A stretch of 64,000 nucleotides of DNA from NCBI GenBank assembly GCA_036898135.1, contig CM072512.1:40946118-41010117 (forward strand), in the 5' to 3' direction. The notes beneath the pieces are model-generated. The model saw nothing but the letters and a program-made list of their open reading frames with translations, did no database searches and was not told the DNA's origin. Positions 33,919 to 46,099 of the stretch are shown piece after piece. Each line of letters opens with the position of its first letter. Position 1 is the first letter of the stretch. Origin of the DNA: Oncomelania hupensis (lineage: Eukaryota > Mollusca > Gastropoda > Littorinimorpha > Pomatiopsidae). A program made the translations under genes and the position numbers.

Positions 33919-35017
33919 GACTACAGATATTCCGTTTCCATTGTGATAAGAGGTTTAGGCTCCGCTATAGAGATATACTAAACAGGTAGCTGTCGGCAGG
34001 AAAAAGGGGTGCCAATCAACAGGTAATTGCCCAGGTGGGGCCGGGAGAGGGAAGGGGAAAGGATGTGGAGGAATACCATTAGGCTGAAAAGGGAAGTAAT
34101 ACATGTATTGTATTTGGAAGTCAGAAATACCTATGCATGCTTTAATATGATTTTGTTAGGTTGGTGCTAGCAATAATAGATGGGCTTATCTCGGAAGAGG
34201 ATGGGGGGGGGGGGTGAGGGAGCGAGAGAGAGAGACAGACAAACATATTCTCTCTCTCTCTCTCACTCTCTCTTTCTTTCTCAAGGCATGGCACAGACAT
34301 AGAAGAAGGAGGATACTGGTTTGTTACTTTCCCTCTTTTCAGAAATAAAATAATTCCAACAAATGATACTTATCACACATTTGTCAAAAAGAAAGTACAA
34401 GCTCTTAATATTTCATATCAAAATTCACAAACAGGACACTTCAAAAGGACTTAGCCCACTTCAATGACACAGAATCCAATAAATCAAGCTAATGATTAAT
34501 GTACACAAGTGTCCCAGCATATGACTTCCCTAGATTTCTTCAGCATGGGCCATCACAAGAAATTTACAACGCAAGACTTCAGAGAGAAAGATTTTTTGTG
34601 TATATTATAACACACCAAAGCCTACATCGATACCAAATCTTCACATCTTCACGCTGTCCAAACTCATAAACTTTCACAGGAGAAAGTTTTAATGAAGTCA
34701 CTGGCAAATTCATGATATAGATTTCCAAACAACCAAACAATTCGCATCAGACTCAGAAATAAGTACATGTTACATCTTGAAGTAATAACAACGGAACGGT
34801 ATATAATAAAAATGTTTTGTACATAGCTTAGCGGACAAATAAATTTACAGCAATAATACATTTAGTGTGTTACATGAACTGAATTGTCCACGGTAGATAC
34901 TAGACCAGCAAATTTTGATGTGGGGGTTTGGAGAGATTATACGTTGCCCATGTAGTCAACATTCGGATTACTTTCTCAGCGACAGTGCGGTGGTCATACG
35001 AACAGCGCTAGCAAGGA
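33919..35017. other. Unique AT-rich spacer
   Basis: A G-run and GA/CT-rich patch lies at 34204-34282. No gene recognised. Confidence 0.4.
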
Positions 35018-35210
35018 CAGGAGGAGGGGGGGGGGAGAGGTGACGCAGGGGGGGGAGAGATAGGATCCAGTCAGTGCAAGATGAGTGTAGGCCTATGTCT
35101 GTTTCTGGCACTCACCCACCCATCTAGAACATGAGCGTCAGGATCTTCAAATCCGACTTGCAACTGACTGTGAGCAAAGAGTAAACCTCGATTTATACTC
35201 CTTAGTAGCG
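35018..35210 (-). mobile_element. SINE family A, internal fragment
   Basis: The antisense text GGCACTCACCCACCCATCTAG, ATGAGCGTCAGGATCTTC and TAAACCTCGATTTATACTCC aligns with the middle of the SINE at 52598-53036. Both ends are missing. Confidence 0.7.
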
Positions 35211-35294
35211 GTACGGCGCAACTCGAGCATCCGGGTCATGTTATCAATAGGTTCCGCTGTGATATGAACAAGATGTCGACCGGTTTTTGCCATA

Positions 35295-35296
<2 letters not shown>

Positions 35297-35381
<85 letters not shown>
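35297..35381. repeat. (CT)n microsatellite
   Basis: About 42 uninterrupted CT units immediately before a LINE relic. Confidence 0.97.
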
Positions 35382-35383
<2 letters not shown>

Positions 35384-35399
35384 ATGATATGTTAGTTAA

Positions 35400-35966
35400 T
35401 TTAGACACACAAATGGTAAACCAACATGGACTTCGGATATTCGTAACATTTTGTCAACTAGTGGGTTTTATTTCGTATGGTTGCAACAGGGGGTTGGAAA
35501 CGCAAATGCCTTTCTCAGAATGTTTAAGGAAAGATTACAAGATATGTTTAGACAAGAATGGGAAGCAGCAATTAATGAGAAAGACAGATATGCTTTGTTT
35601 CGTTCATTTAAAACAGAATGTAACCAAGAGTCGTACATTATAGATATTGATATTTATTGTTTTCGCGTAGCTTTAACACAGTTTAGATTTGGAGTTCTAC
35701 CAATTAATAACAATATGCACAGGTAAAGTGAAAATGTATTAAATAAAATGTGTGATTTCTATATGAGTCAACTGGAAGATGAACATCATTTTGTTTTTGT
35801 TTGTTCACTGTACAATGATCTGCGCAGCAGATTCATAAACAACACAATGTCTGTTACACAGTTGTTGGTAAATTATGACTCTGACAGATATCGTTCTCTT
35901 AGCAAATACATCCATTATGCCGTAGCAAGAAGGAAGAAACTTGTCGACGCAACATTGATTTCATGA
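35400..35966 (+). pseudogene. C-terminal end of a LINE reverse-transcriptase protein (decayed)
   Basis: One frame is open from 35400 except for a single TAA at 35724-35726 and ends at 35966. It reads FVWLQQGVGN, FLRMFKERLQDMF, then FRVALTQFRFGVLP, and after the stop, CDFYMSQLEDEHHFVFVC followed by LYNDLRSRFI. This order (QGVGN, FK-RL-D, LARFR-like, then EDE-HF--VC---LR) is the familiar C-terminal tail of CR1/jockey-type LINE polyproteins after the RT domain. The second Cys of the usual Cys-x-x-Cys before EDE has been lost. Upstream the frame meets TAA at 35397 and the (CT)n array, so the RT domain is absent. The family assignment rests on recalled family patterns. Confidence 0.7.
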
Positions 35967-36750
35967 ACCCCTATTATGCAACGAATGTTTCATTACCTAT
36001 CAATAATTTGCCTTCTTCGATATAATACTTTTACATATTCCACAGACGTCAATCCATAATTAATATATGGCAACATATAATTTAATTAATATATTAAATA
36101 ATATCCGAAATAAAGATTAAACATGTAACAAATCATTTTCATAAAGTTATTAATAACAATCACTTGTTGTTTTGTTTTTATTCCCTATCGTATCATACAT
36201 TATTTATCGTTGTCAATGCTTTTATTGGATCATGTAATAATTATTGTCATTTATATATGTATTATTTATGTATTCTATTTTATTTATTATTATAGTTTAA
36301 GTCTTTTTGTAACCTGCACTATTTTAAGTTTACAAGAACTTTCTCCAGTTTGGTGTGAGCGTAGTTTGAATTTCTATTTTGAATTTGTTGTATTTTGAGA
36401 AAATACCTTTGTTCGAGAGTTTGGTGAAGGAATGACCTCCCTTCCCCTCTGTTCCTTCAAAATAATATTGGATGCAGTCAAATTAATCTTTAAAAAATAC
36501 AAAACTATTTAACTTTCAGTTTCCTAATAGCGATCTCCCTGCCTTTACACCACGTGTATGCCTTGTATACTGTTGTCCTTGTTGTGTGTCTGTAATATAT
36601 TTGTTGCACGTGAGCGTGTATGTTGGCATAGGTCGCCGCGCTTTGAGTTTGAAATCATTCGAAGTAAAGCGCGTATTAGCATCCGGTATTATTATTATTA
36701 TTATTCCTTGGTATGCATATGGGCCCAAGGCCGTGAAATGCACTACAATC
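35967..36750. other. AT-rich spacer, probably partly LINE 3' UTR
   Basis: The first few hundred bases after the LINE relic are very AT-rich and may be its 3' untranslated region. A short (ATT)n lies at 36686-36705. Confidence 0.4.
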
Positions 36751-36752
36751 TG

Positions 36753-36756
<4 letters not shown>

Positions 36757-36815
<59 letters not shown>
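36757..36815. repeat. (CT)n microsatellite
   Basis: About 29 CT units. Confidence 0.96.
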
Positions 36816-36819
<4 letters not shown>

Positions 36820-39303
36820 TTCGCTTATCTTTGCCTTAAAGAAAGAAAAATTCGGCCTACCTTAGCCTAGGCTGTGTGAATCAAACTATTTTGCTATCTT
36901 TCTCGCACTGTTCGCCGTGCCTTGCATTGCTTAGCACCACTCGGCCAACAGCGCAACTGTATACATTTACATAATTATCAACAGCTTTTTCTTCGGCGGT
37001 AGGGAGGAGCTTAAAAAACCACCAGAAAACTAAATTGAACACGAGGAGCAGTCTCTGCCCTCCAAAACGATCATAGTCATTCGTACCTCCATGGTGTCGT
37101 CAGTTAATAATGTCTGCTCCCGTCTCACGCCGCGTAGATGTGACTGACCGAGGTTGACGTTTCCCTTACTACTAGTATACAGGCGACCGTAAAGCCTCAG
37201 CAAGTCTTAGCTACGCAGTGTGTGCCTCTGTCTCTCATATTGACGTTAGGAGCTAGATAGAAACTTTCGCGCCTCGCTAAAACACTACAACTTACAAGAC
37301 GCAACAACAGCAACAAAATCCATGAAGCCTCGCTCTGACAATCTTTCTCTCCACGCCTCTCGCACCTCCTCTTACATAAACGATTGCTCTTTGTGAAAAA
37401 AAAATTAAGGCTAAAACGTCCTATAATTTACACTAGAGTTAAGGACGAATTAAGCTATCAAATCCTGCATATTGCTCTTTGTTTTTTGCAACACCATCTT
37501 ATAATTACGATTCCAGGCTGTCTCTGCCTAAAAAGGTTTCTTAAAATAAAATAAAACATAATAAAAGAAGGCGTTTTCACGTTGACACATCAGGCTCTTT
37601 GCCAAGACAATCTCCCCACAGGTTCAAACAATGCTCAACAAGAGAAATTCACCTAAAGGACCGTTCACATCTGAACCGTAATGATGATTTCTTCGGCGAT
37701 GCACGATGCATTCCGACTTAAGTATTTTACATTTAACTATACCGTCCTCTTTAATTCCAAACGGCACAAATTGTTTTACTTTCACAAATTATAATTTTAA
37801 TAAAGAGGCTCTTCCACATCTAAACAATAGTGGCCTCACCTACAAAACGTCCAGAACTGAACACTAATCAATATCCACCTAGTCACTATAGCAGTCTTCT
37901 AAAATCTACCATCTATCAGTTTGGCCTTTGAAAAGTCTAAGACTAACGCACTGCCAAGTTTTATTCTCTTGGACCTTTTTAACAACCACCTCCACGATTC
38001 GTCCAATTTACCATCCGGCTTCCACGGTTAAACCATGCGAACTAATGCCTCCCTTCAGCACGTGCCTCCCAAGAACTTGGCCTTTTAGCCTTGGTTTCTA
38101 CAGAAATCATCTGGTTAAAATTGCACTGTCAAGAAGAGACATGGGGAGATACAATCCAATCCACTCAGTCCACATTTCCTCAAGGCTGTCACACCCACGA
38201 AGCTCTCAAACACTATCCTTCGTCCAATCTGTTTTAATTTTCAAGTTTATATCCTTACTTCCATTCCAACCTATCTGTCTGTTTGTTTGTCTCTCTGTCT
38301 CTGTCTCTTTCTCCTCTTCCTTCCCCGTTCTCTTTTTCCTCTTCAGGTTTACATCCCTTCTCTCCACCTAACTCGCAGGTTTTCCGGAAGTATTATGGCA
38401 TCGCTTTCCCCGTCCCGAACTGAAAAAAAGGGAAGACTTTACAGGTGCAACTACGTTACGTCACCTGGGTAATAGGTAGGTTTTATGAACAGGGGCAGAA
38501 ATTGGGGAACAGGCGACGTAGGCCTCGACCAGTCTCGGCTACGCGTTATGCTTCAGTTCAGTTACAGACAGACTTTGGCCTCAAGAGGCACGGCGTCTAA
38601 TTCTTAACCCTTTTACCCTCCGGCGTCAGATGAATGCATCGCTAAGGAAGAAAGACTAAACAAAATTAACGAACATCTACAAAATATACTTCTCTCTCCG
38701 TCATCATTCTCAACTTTCTAAACCTAGAGGTTTTATTATTTCAATGTATTCTATATCTTGAAGCAATTCTGTGTCTACTTCCAAAGCATTTGTTTAGATC
38801 TTCGCAAGAAACATTTATACGTTCTCTCAATTATTATAACTATCCAGGTTCCGTTATCGCGTAGTTTCTGCATCTAAAAGCAGTCATATTTCATCTCGGG
38901 ATCCGGTTATAAATCCTTCTCATATGTATTTCAAATCCTTTTTTGGCAATGTTTTTTGTTGAAGTGTCCAGAAGCAAAGCACAGTAAGTTCTGTGATTTG
39001 TCCCAATTACGGTATTCTGTCAGGCGAAACATCCAATATGTTTGGACAATGACCCAGAAGCATTTGGAATAGTAATGAAGGTCAATAAGAAAGTAATGAT
39101 TTTTTAGGGAGAAAAACAAAACAACAATATAATTTTAAGAACTACGAAAATAACCTTCAAGACAGAAAAAAAACCACAATATCACAATACATTATCAAGA
39201 AAACTACAAGCACCACATTTCATGAAACGAGGATAGAACTAAAATGACGACTTCATGGTTGGATAGGAAAGGACTGATGCGCATACACAAGCACATACAC
39301 ACA
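36816..39303. other. Unique sequence, no gene recognised
   Basis: A 147-codon frame at 37928-38371 has no recognisable domain and ends in pyrimidine-rich text. No coding region called. Confidence 0.4.
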
Positions 39304-39304
39304 A

Positions 39305-39347
<43 letters not shown>

Positions 39348-39351
39348 ATTG
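39304..39351. repeat. (AATA)n microsatellite
   Basis: About 12 tetranucleotide units. Confidence 0.95.
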
Positions 39352-39410
39352 TAAAGTCAGGATTTCCGGTTCAAAATGGTAGTCTTGGGAGCTGGCAGAC
39401 GAAATCAAAC

Positions 39411-39918
39411 ATGTGGAAAGACAGGACCATCAGTCTACATTCCAAAGTAAAATTGCTGCGCTCCCTTGTCATCTCCATCTTCCTATATGCTTGTGAAGCA
39501 TGGATTCTCACAGCAGATCTCCAACAAAGAATACAAAAGATGGAGATGAGGTGCTACAGAAGACTTCTGGGCATTTCCTATACCCAACACATCACCAACG
39601 ACGAAGTCCGACAGACCATCACACAAGCCATTGGACAACACGATGACTTGCTCACAGTGGTGAAGAAACGGAAACTCCGATGGTATGGCCACGTCACCAG
39701 ATCATCAGGCCTTGCAAAGACCATTCTGCAAGGCACAGTGCAAGGAGGTAGAAGAAGAGGGAGACCGAAAAAGAGGTGGGAGGACAACATTCGAGAATGG
39801 ACTGGTTTGACACTGAGCGAAGCCTTCAGGGCTGCTGAGGACACAGAAAGATGGAGTATGCTTGTTAAGAAATCATCTGTGGTGCCCTACGACCTCCGAG
39901 TTACGGGATAGGATAGGA
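39411..39918 (+). mobile_element. RTE/BovB-like LINE, 5'-truncated copy 7
   Basis: A 166-codon frame (39411-39911) is open from WKDRTISLHSKV to the tail and covers the C-terminal region: SLVISIFLYACEAW, RRLLGISYTQHITNDEV, KKRKLRWYGHVTRSSG, GRRRGRPKKRWEDN. Near the end one C is missing in the GTGGTGCCC region. The frame shifts and terminates on a different TAG of the (GGATA)n tail. With the 56651 copy it is among the least decayed. No TSD could be defined. Confidence 0.9.
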
Positions 39919-40642
39919 TTCTCCTTGTAAAACGCCAAAGACCACTGCTCCACTCCAACCAGTCACATGAAAAAGCATCCAAGTAGTAATGAATCCTGTA
40001 TAAAATCTTTTCAACTAATTGACCTTACATGTATGCAACCCAGTCTGAAAGTATGTTAAAAGGAGTGGTCTGCCCTTAACAGAAATTGATCGTTTTCATT
40101 AGCGTTCGAGGTAATTAATTTGAAGGAAAAAAGTATGAAATTGGTCATTTTCATTATTGTTTGGAGGTCACGAATTTAAAACAATGCAGAACACCATAAT
40201 CAGTTCAAAACCATCTGACTATTCCTCAGAAGCCAGGGCTCTTACCCAAAAAGCACTTCGAAATTCCCAAACTTTTCCCAAACTTTTCCCGACCATAATT
40301 TCAGAAAATCAAAGACCTGTAAGATACAAACTTACCTATTTAATATTTGATATTCAATGACAAAACAGTTTAGTTTTCCCTCAAGAGCATGGACCACATG
40401 GTATAACTACACAAATTTACCAAAGGTGTTCTGCAAGCTTTATTATATTACAGTTCATTGTCAGTTCTTCTCAATTCAACGAAAATTTCTTATTTGTTGA
40501 TTACTTTGTTTTGAATTCGAGTGTAAAGAACACTTGAAATTATTGAATCATAAGTAAAGTGCTGAGTTTATTTGCAAATATTATTTATCCTTTGTTGTTG
40601 TATGAATTTTGAAGATTGTGAGATGGCGATCAGAAGAGAGTT
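39919..40642. other. Unique AT-rich spacer
   Basis: No gene recognised. CCCAAACTTTTCC repeats (40268-40290) recur near 41160. Confidence 0.4.
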
Positions 40643-40930
40643 CTACTGGTTTTTGAGTCCACTGATCTTTTCTTGGATAAGTATATCCAGTTCTTGGGCC
40701 TGCTTGCGCTTTTCCTGTGAACGCTTCCTGAAAGTATTGGACTCTGCAATGAGTGTGAGCTTAGCTTTTTTTCTCAGCCTCTTCTGCTTTCAGATCGGCC
40801 GACCTCTCCAGAGCTTCAGCATCCGCAACAGTGCGATTCTTCTTGGATTTGAGATGTTCAATTTCTGCAGCCAACATTTGTATTCAGGTTTTGCTAACCA
40901 TAGCTCGTTGAAAGAACAAACGCCCGGCAT
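40643..40930 (-). pseudogene. Decayed coding remnant: BED-like N-terminus joined to a coiled-coil C-terminus
   Basis: From an ATG at 40930 (minus) the frame reads MPGVCSFNELWLAKPEYKCW, which resembles the start of BED-type or related zinc-finger/transposase-associated proteins (pattern F-x-x-x-W-L-x-x-x-x-x-x-x-W-L). At about 40875 the reading shifts by one frame to AAEIEHLKSKKNRTVADAEA, then ERSADLKAEEAEKK. A run of seven A (40758-40766 region) shifts it again to KLTLIAESNTFRKRSQEKRK and QAQELDILIQEKISGLKNQ, ending in TAG at 40645. The second part is charged and heptad-like, as in coiled coils. The rest of a zinc-binding module is missing, so this is a deleted and frameshifted relic. Its family identity is inferred from pattern only. 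Confidence 0.5.
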
Positions 40931-41804
40931 TGTGTCAACCTCAAACTCGCAGGAAGAAGAAATACGCGGTTCCCGGATGTTGAGCAAGGGGAGGCAACTA
41001 TCGATTTCAACTTTACTGGCGAGAAAACGAAAGTACTATTGTACTCCGACGATCGCGTCATGATCGCTTGCGTTTATTACGGTGAAAAAAAAATAAAAAT
41101 CCAAACTACGTACATTTTAAATCAACACTCTTATTTATTTTTGTGTTCTTTTGCAAATTTCCCAAACTTTTCCAAAACTTTAGACACAAACTTAGTTTTC
41201 AAAGACTTTCCAGGGCCTGGAAAATGTATTTTATTATTCCCAAACTTTCCAAGACTTTCAAAGACCGTACGAACCCTGGAAGCCCGACTATTCCTAGAAA
41301 ATTTTACTGGCGGTTTTCATTAGTTCAGCGTCATTAAAGTAAGCAAGAAAGAGCTACCTAAAGCCATTTTGGATTGAAATTCCATTAAAATCTATAGGTA
41401 ATTTTCATTACTAGGTTCTAGCAACACTCATACATTCCACAGTGCGAACGGAATACTTCCAGCCATCTAAATTTATCCAGGCAATACTGCGTACTCAATA
41501 CTTCATCAGCACCATCAGTCTGTATAACACGTCTGAAGAGTGCCAAAGCCTTAAGTTCAAAAACATGAGAGGGAAATATAATATATAGGGTAGCAGAGAA
41601 AATCTGAGAAAAACCTAGTTCTGGCCGTAAAGGTAAATGAGACTTAAAGTGAGTGCTCTGGTTAAAACTGTCTTTGGTTAAGATAACACTGAAGGAGCGT
41701 CTGCCTTCAAAACGGCTCTCAATTATAGGTTCACAATTGAATTTCCTCAACGCTCAACATCTAATCGAATAGACAGCACCATGCACGGTAATATCTGCCT
41801 TTAT
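40931..41804. other. Unique sequence with diverged short repeats
   Basis: Phrases such as CCCAAACTTTTCCAAAACTTT and CAAACTTTCCAAGACTTTC (41160-41265) form a loose repeat shared with 40260-40295. No gene recognised. Confidence 0.4.
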
Positions 41805-41868
41805 GGCCTATAAGCTCCCTCCCTCTTCAAGGGTTTGGCCATAAGCTCCCCTCCTATTCAAGGGTTTT
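41805..41868. repeat. 32-bp tandem duplication
   Basis: GGCC-TATAAGCTCCC-TC-TTCAAGGGTTT occurs twice in direct tandem (41805-41836, 41837-41868) with a few differences. Confidence 0.8.
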
Positions 41869-41894
41869 CTAACTGCAAGCCTTTGGGGTTTACT

Positions 41895-41896
<2 letters not shown>

Positions 41897-41953
<57 letters not shown>

Positions 41954-41954
41954 T

Positions 41955-41999
<45 letters not shown>

Positions 42000-42000
42000 T
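41897..42000. repeat. (ATC)n microsatellite
   Basis: About 34 units with one ATT interruption. The poly-Ile frame is an artefact. Confidence 0.96.
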
Positions 42001-44020
42001 CCATCTTCGTCTTCGTCTTCTACAACACCCTCTTCTTAGCTTACTGAAATATCTCTTTCTTTCATGTTTTAGCGCAGCTCTAAAGTTCGAGCGAATAATT
42101 CATTATCATTTTACTCAGCAACGCACAACATTCTGCTATTTTTCAGAAATGACCATGACCCGTCTAGATTATTGTTAGAAACAAAAGCTGACAATATTTT
42201 GGAACTTTCACAGTACATAATAACGATGACAGTTTACAATACAATATTCCTAAAAAGAACACACAGACTGCAAGTATTTACACTAAACTCAAAATCCACA
42301 AACATTTGAAAAACCGTTTAGCGCATTCGCGCATTGTCGGCTAACCTAACTAAAAAGGAGATTTGGCTTTCACAAGGGAGATAAAGTTTAAGTAAACCAC
42401 GGGGAGTAATTAGCCTCGCTTGTCTCAATGGAAAAAGTCTCTTGAAGTACTACAGAAAGCAGATTTCCAATTTTTGAAAAAAAATCCCATTAGATTTAAC
42501 CCTTTCTCTCACTACCACAACAAATATTAGGAGTCGCAATTAGAACACAATAATAAACTGTATAGTATCCATTAACAAGAACGCACCAATCTCTTTTTGC
42601 TGAACACATTATAAAACAGCACTCGCAACTAGAAAAGTAACGGCTTGCATCCAGGATTTATTGCCATTAATTGCTTCCGCTACTGAAAGATTGATGCGAG
42701 AGTACAACGATGATGGCAATGATTGGGATCTATTGTTCCGCTAATAGTCAGGCTATCATAGCGCGCTCAGTACGTAGTAGATTGCAACACTTTAAAAAGC
42801 ATAATTGATAGTTACATCAGGTGCAGAAGTGGCAATGCGTCGATGCCGCTTCCGTTCCATAATGAATTATATAGATATAGATTGTTATAGTTTTATTATT
42901 ATTATATATTCTGACAGAATTGTAACCAAGTTCACGGGCAGAATAGACGTAAACGACAGGGATGTATAAACAACGTGACTTATCTTAAAGCAACGTAAGT
43001 TAGTATGCACCACGTGTATTGGAATATCTCTCAAGAAATTGTCAAGAAAACAAACAATCCCCTCACCCCCCTTCTCGACCCCCCCCCCCTCCCCTCCGTT
43101 TGAATGACAACATTGGGAAATGATGGCATTGAGTAAAACATTTCGTCAAACTCACACGCACGCACACACACAAACACTCATACACATACGCACGCACGCA
43201 AAATACTCACCAAATAATGTATTTCCAGGTTCTTTTTTTAATTTTTTATTTGGGCAATTGCGAATGAAAGCGCTCAGACGTATCAGTTCATAAACTGTAT
43301 TATTTCAAGTTCCGATCTTCTGTTGACAAATATTGTTGATACAGCCGCTACTTCATTTTTCACCGACGTACAACACAAAACGTAGTTTTGTCCACTTTAT
43401 AACTTGCCACACTACAAAAAATAAGGTAGTAAGGAATGAAAATACAAACCAAACCCCGTGTAAAATACAATACAGCTGTTGATTTCAAATCGTGGTATTA
43501 TTTCATTGAGAAACGTCTTTCTTCACTGCTTGGATAAGTAATTGTAGACTCGGTCAAACACAAAGATCATCACAAAAACACTGACGATGACATCGTTGAT
43601 AGAAACGAGTTGTTTACACCGAGCGACGAAAGAAAGTTCGTCCGAGTTCTTTCCATTCCAGTTTACTATAAAAGTCTGCATAGAAAGGGGTCAGGAAATG
43701 GCGACCTACAGTACAACATTTATCACAAACACTTCCACAAATAGGAAACTGGCTTTAAACGCTTTGATGATTCTAACAATGAACAATAAGCGTGGGATAT
43801 TTTCGTATTCGTATTCCAATGATGTCGATGCAGGATACAGGAGTATGGTCCATTCATGCAATAACACCAGCAGCCAAAGGCGCAAGGTACATATAACTAC
43901 ATAAGGATTTTAATTTTAGAAACTGCATTGCTCGTTTGGTTGCCTAGGATGTAGAATAAAAAGCCTACAGTATTGTCCTTGGTGCATAACCCTTTAAATG
44001 CGCAGATAATGTTGGTTATT
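42001..44020. other. Unique AT-rich sequence
   Basis: A C-homopolymer patch near 43067-43096 and a CA/CG-rich patch at 43156-43200. The 105-codon frame at 43587-43904 has no recognisable domain. No gene called. Confidence 0.4.
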
Positions 44021-44186
44021 CATTGATTACATGGTCCAGCGGACTGCAAAGAGCCGAATCACGACCACAAAAAATCAGGACCACAATTTTGTTGAAAGAG
44101 GGCTCACCCCTGATCCGTATAAAAGATCTGCTGAAACAACCCTAGTGGTAACACTGAAGGCACTCCACCAGCCGGTCACTTTACAA
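44021..44186 (-). mobile_element. Short interspersed element, family C, second long copy
   Basis: It shares GGCTCACCCCTGATCC, ATAAAAGATCTGCTGAAACA, ACCCTAGTGGTAACACTGAA and CCAGCCGGTCACTTTACAA (plus-strand reading) with 32967-33115. An imperfect internal duplication of AATCACGACCACAAAAAATC and AGGACCACAA distinguishes it. Confidence 0.8.
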
Positions 44187-44534
44187 AAAAGGCAACACAC
44201 TGCTTTCTGAACGGAGCTCAACAAATGCATGCTTGCACAGACTAGTACTTTAATTTCTTGTGTAAATGAGGACAATAAGTCATCCTGTATTTAATTTTTT
44301 TAAACTGAAGGACTATATTTTGCAGAGATCTCATTTACTGAAACTATAATACGAACGAGGCTGGTAATGATTTAAAAACTAAACATTACATTCACAGGCG
44401 GCGGAAGCTGCTCAGGATTGGGAGGGGGAGCACACACATTTTATTCACTTACATTTACTGACAATAAATGAAAATAAATAAGACGTCAATATCACACAAA
44501 TAACAAATTTTAAATAAAAAAATAAATAATAACA

Positions 44535-44590
44535 ATAACAATAATAATAATAATAATAATAGCAACCACAACAACAACAACAACAAGAAC

Positions 44591-44665
<75 letters not shown>

Positions 44666-44694
44666 AAGAAGAAGAAGAAGAAGAAGAAGAAGAA
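44535..44694. repeat. Compound (AAT)n, (AAC)n, (GAA)n microsatellite
   Basis: Three A-rich trinucleotide motifs succeed one another inside the TIR element. Leu, Ile and Phe homopolymer frames on the minus strand are artefacts. Confidence 0.95.
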
Positions 44695-45138
44695 TAGCAA
44701 TCTGCATTAAAAAAAAAAACTCAACAGACCTTTATTATGATTTTTTTTGACAGCTACTGTCACAATAGACTTGGGATACTTCCTCCACAACTACCCTTAT
44801 TAAAATCATTTCAATCAATCTTTAAATTCATTAAACTTTTAAAAAAAAGAGAGAGAGAGAGATAGATCTACTGGTAATGTACTAGTACTAATGATACAAC
44901 CTGAAAAAAATATTTTTTTTTTCAAGTTTCATTGCGAAAAATAATTTAAAACAGACAGAAATAAAGAATAGACTTACCAGCAAATTCATTTCTTCCTCAA
45001 TTTAAAGCGTTATCGACTACTGTTTCTTTTGAAGTGACGAGGCCGGATGTTAAAAATACGAAGTTCAATGGTTTACGCAAGCTTCCCCGGGTCAGTACAA
45101 AGAATATAGTGAGTAGTATTCACCGGATCAAAGAATGC

Positions 45139-45142
<4 letters not shown>

Positions 45143-45201
<59 letters not shown>
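45143..45201. repeat. (CT)n microsatellite
   Basis: About 29 CT units inside the TIR element. Confidence 0.96.
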
Positions 45202-45205
<4 letters not shown>

Positions 45206-45458
45206 GGAGCTTTATCGTTATATATCGTGGTTTTTTTCCTCTTTCCATTTAAATAAAGTTTAATTTAAGGGGCTGAGAATTGGGGTGGGGGAAGAAAGGG
45301 GGAAAATATTGGTTTGAACCTCCAAATAATGTTTTTTGAGGGGCTGAATATTGGGGGGACAAATGTATAGGCTTGCCCCCCCCCCCCCCAATAATTTTCT
45401 GTGCCCTCCCTTACTCCCCCCCACCCCACCCCCTCCCGCTTCCGCCGCCTGTGACATT

Positions 45459-46099
45459 GCAACCAAAAGAGGGGGAAAATGCGCTGCGAACAATCGACTT
45501 CTGCCAACAAGACGAAAGGATTACATCTTGAACTGAACCGAAGTGACTGTCCTTTAGAAATTGTAATGCCGTTGAGTTCAGTGAGTGTCATCAAACAACT
45601 GTCAATCAAAAATGATTCAATAGTTCCAAAACTGAAACATTCTGTTTCTCATTGATACATTTCATAGCTTAAACGACATGTTAGTTAAGTACATACCATT
45701 TTCATACATATTGCAGGCAAAGAAACTAACTAAAAGCAATGGAACTAAACTAGTCCTCTATACATACAAAACAATATAATTAACAACTATTCCCTTATCG
45801 TGTGACTGGGGGGGAAAAAACACAACTCAATAGACATTCCATTGTTAACCTATGGTTCAATCATTGCGTGCTCAATGAAGAGTTGATCAGTGGTATCTAT
45901 TCCGTCACACAGTAAATACAAATACTTGCTCAAATTGCAAACTGATTTTTATCACAATTGCTGTCGAGTTTCGATCGGTCGATAATGCTATAGAATGTTA
46001 GTGTCAAGTACAATTTCAAACAAGTTGCTCTCTTTTTGACTAGATCAAGGAGTGGCAGTGAATTTACTGAAATGAAGCAAACACGTTTTTAAAAAAAAT
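45459..46099. other. Unique AT-rich spacer
   Basis: Nothing recognised. Confidence 0.4.

Larger units (their letters stand above)
44393..45453. mobile_element. 1.06-kb TIR element with 5-bp target duplication
   Basis: A perfect 16-bp inverted pair, CACAGGCGGCGGAAGC at 44393-44408 and its complement at 45438-45453, is flanked by ACATT on both sides (44388-44392, 45454-45458). The ends are followed by G-rich (left) and C-rich (right) subterminal runs. The interior holds AAT/GAA and CT microsatellites and no transposase, so it is non-autonomous. The NCATT duplication resembles that of the element at 5053-5938. Confidence 0.8.

Noticed and set aside
40572..41063. 163-codon plus-strand frame
   Set aside because: It is antisense to the frameshifted coding remnant on the minus strand, whose motifs are more convincing.
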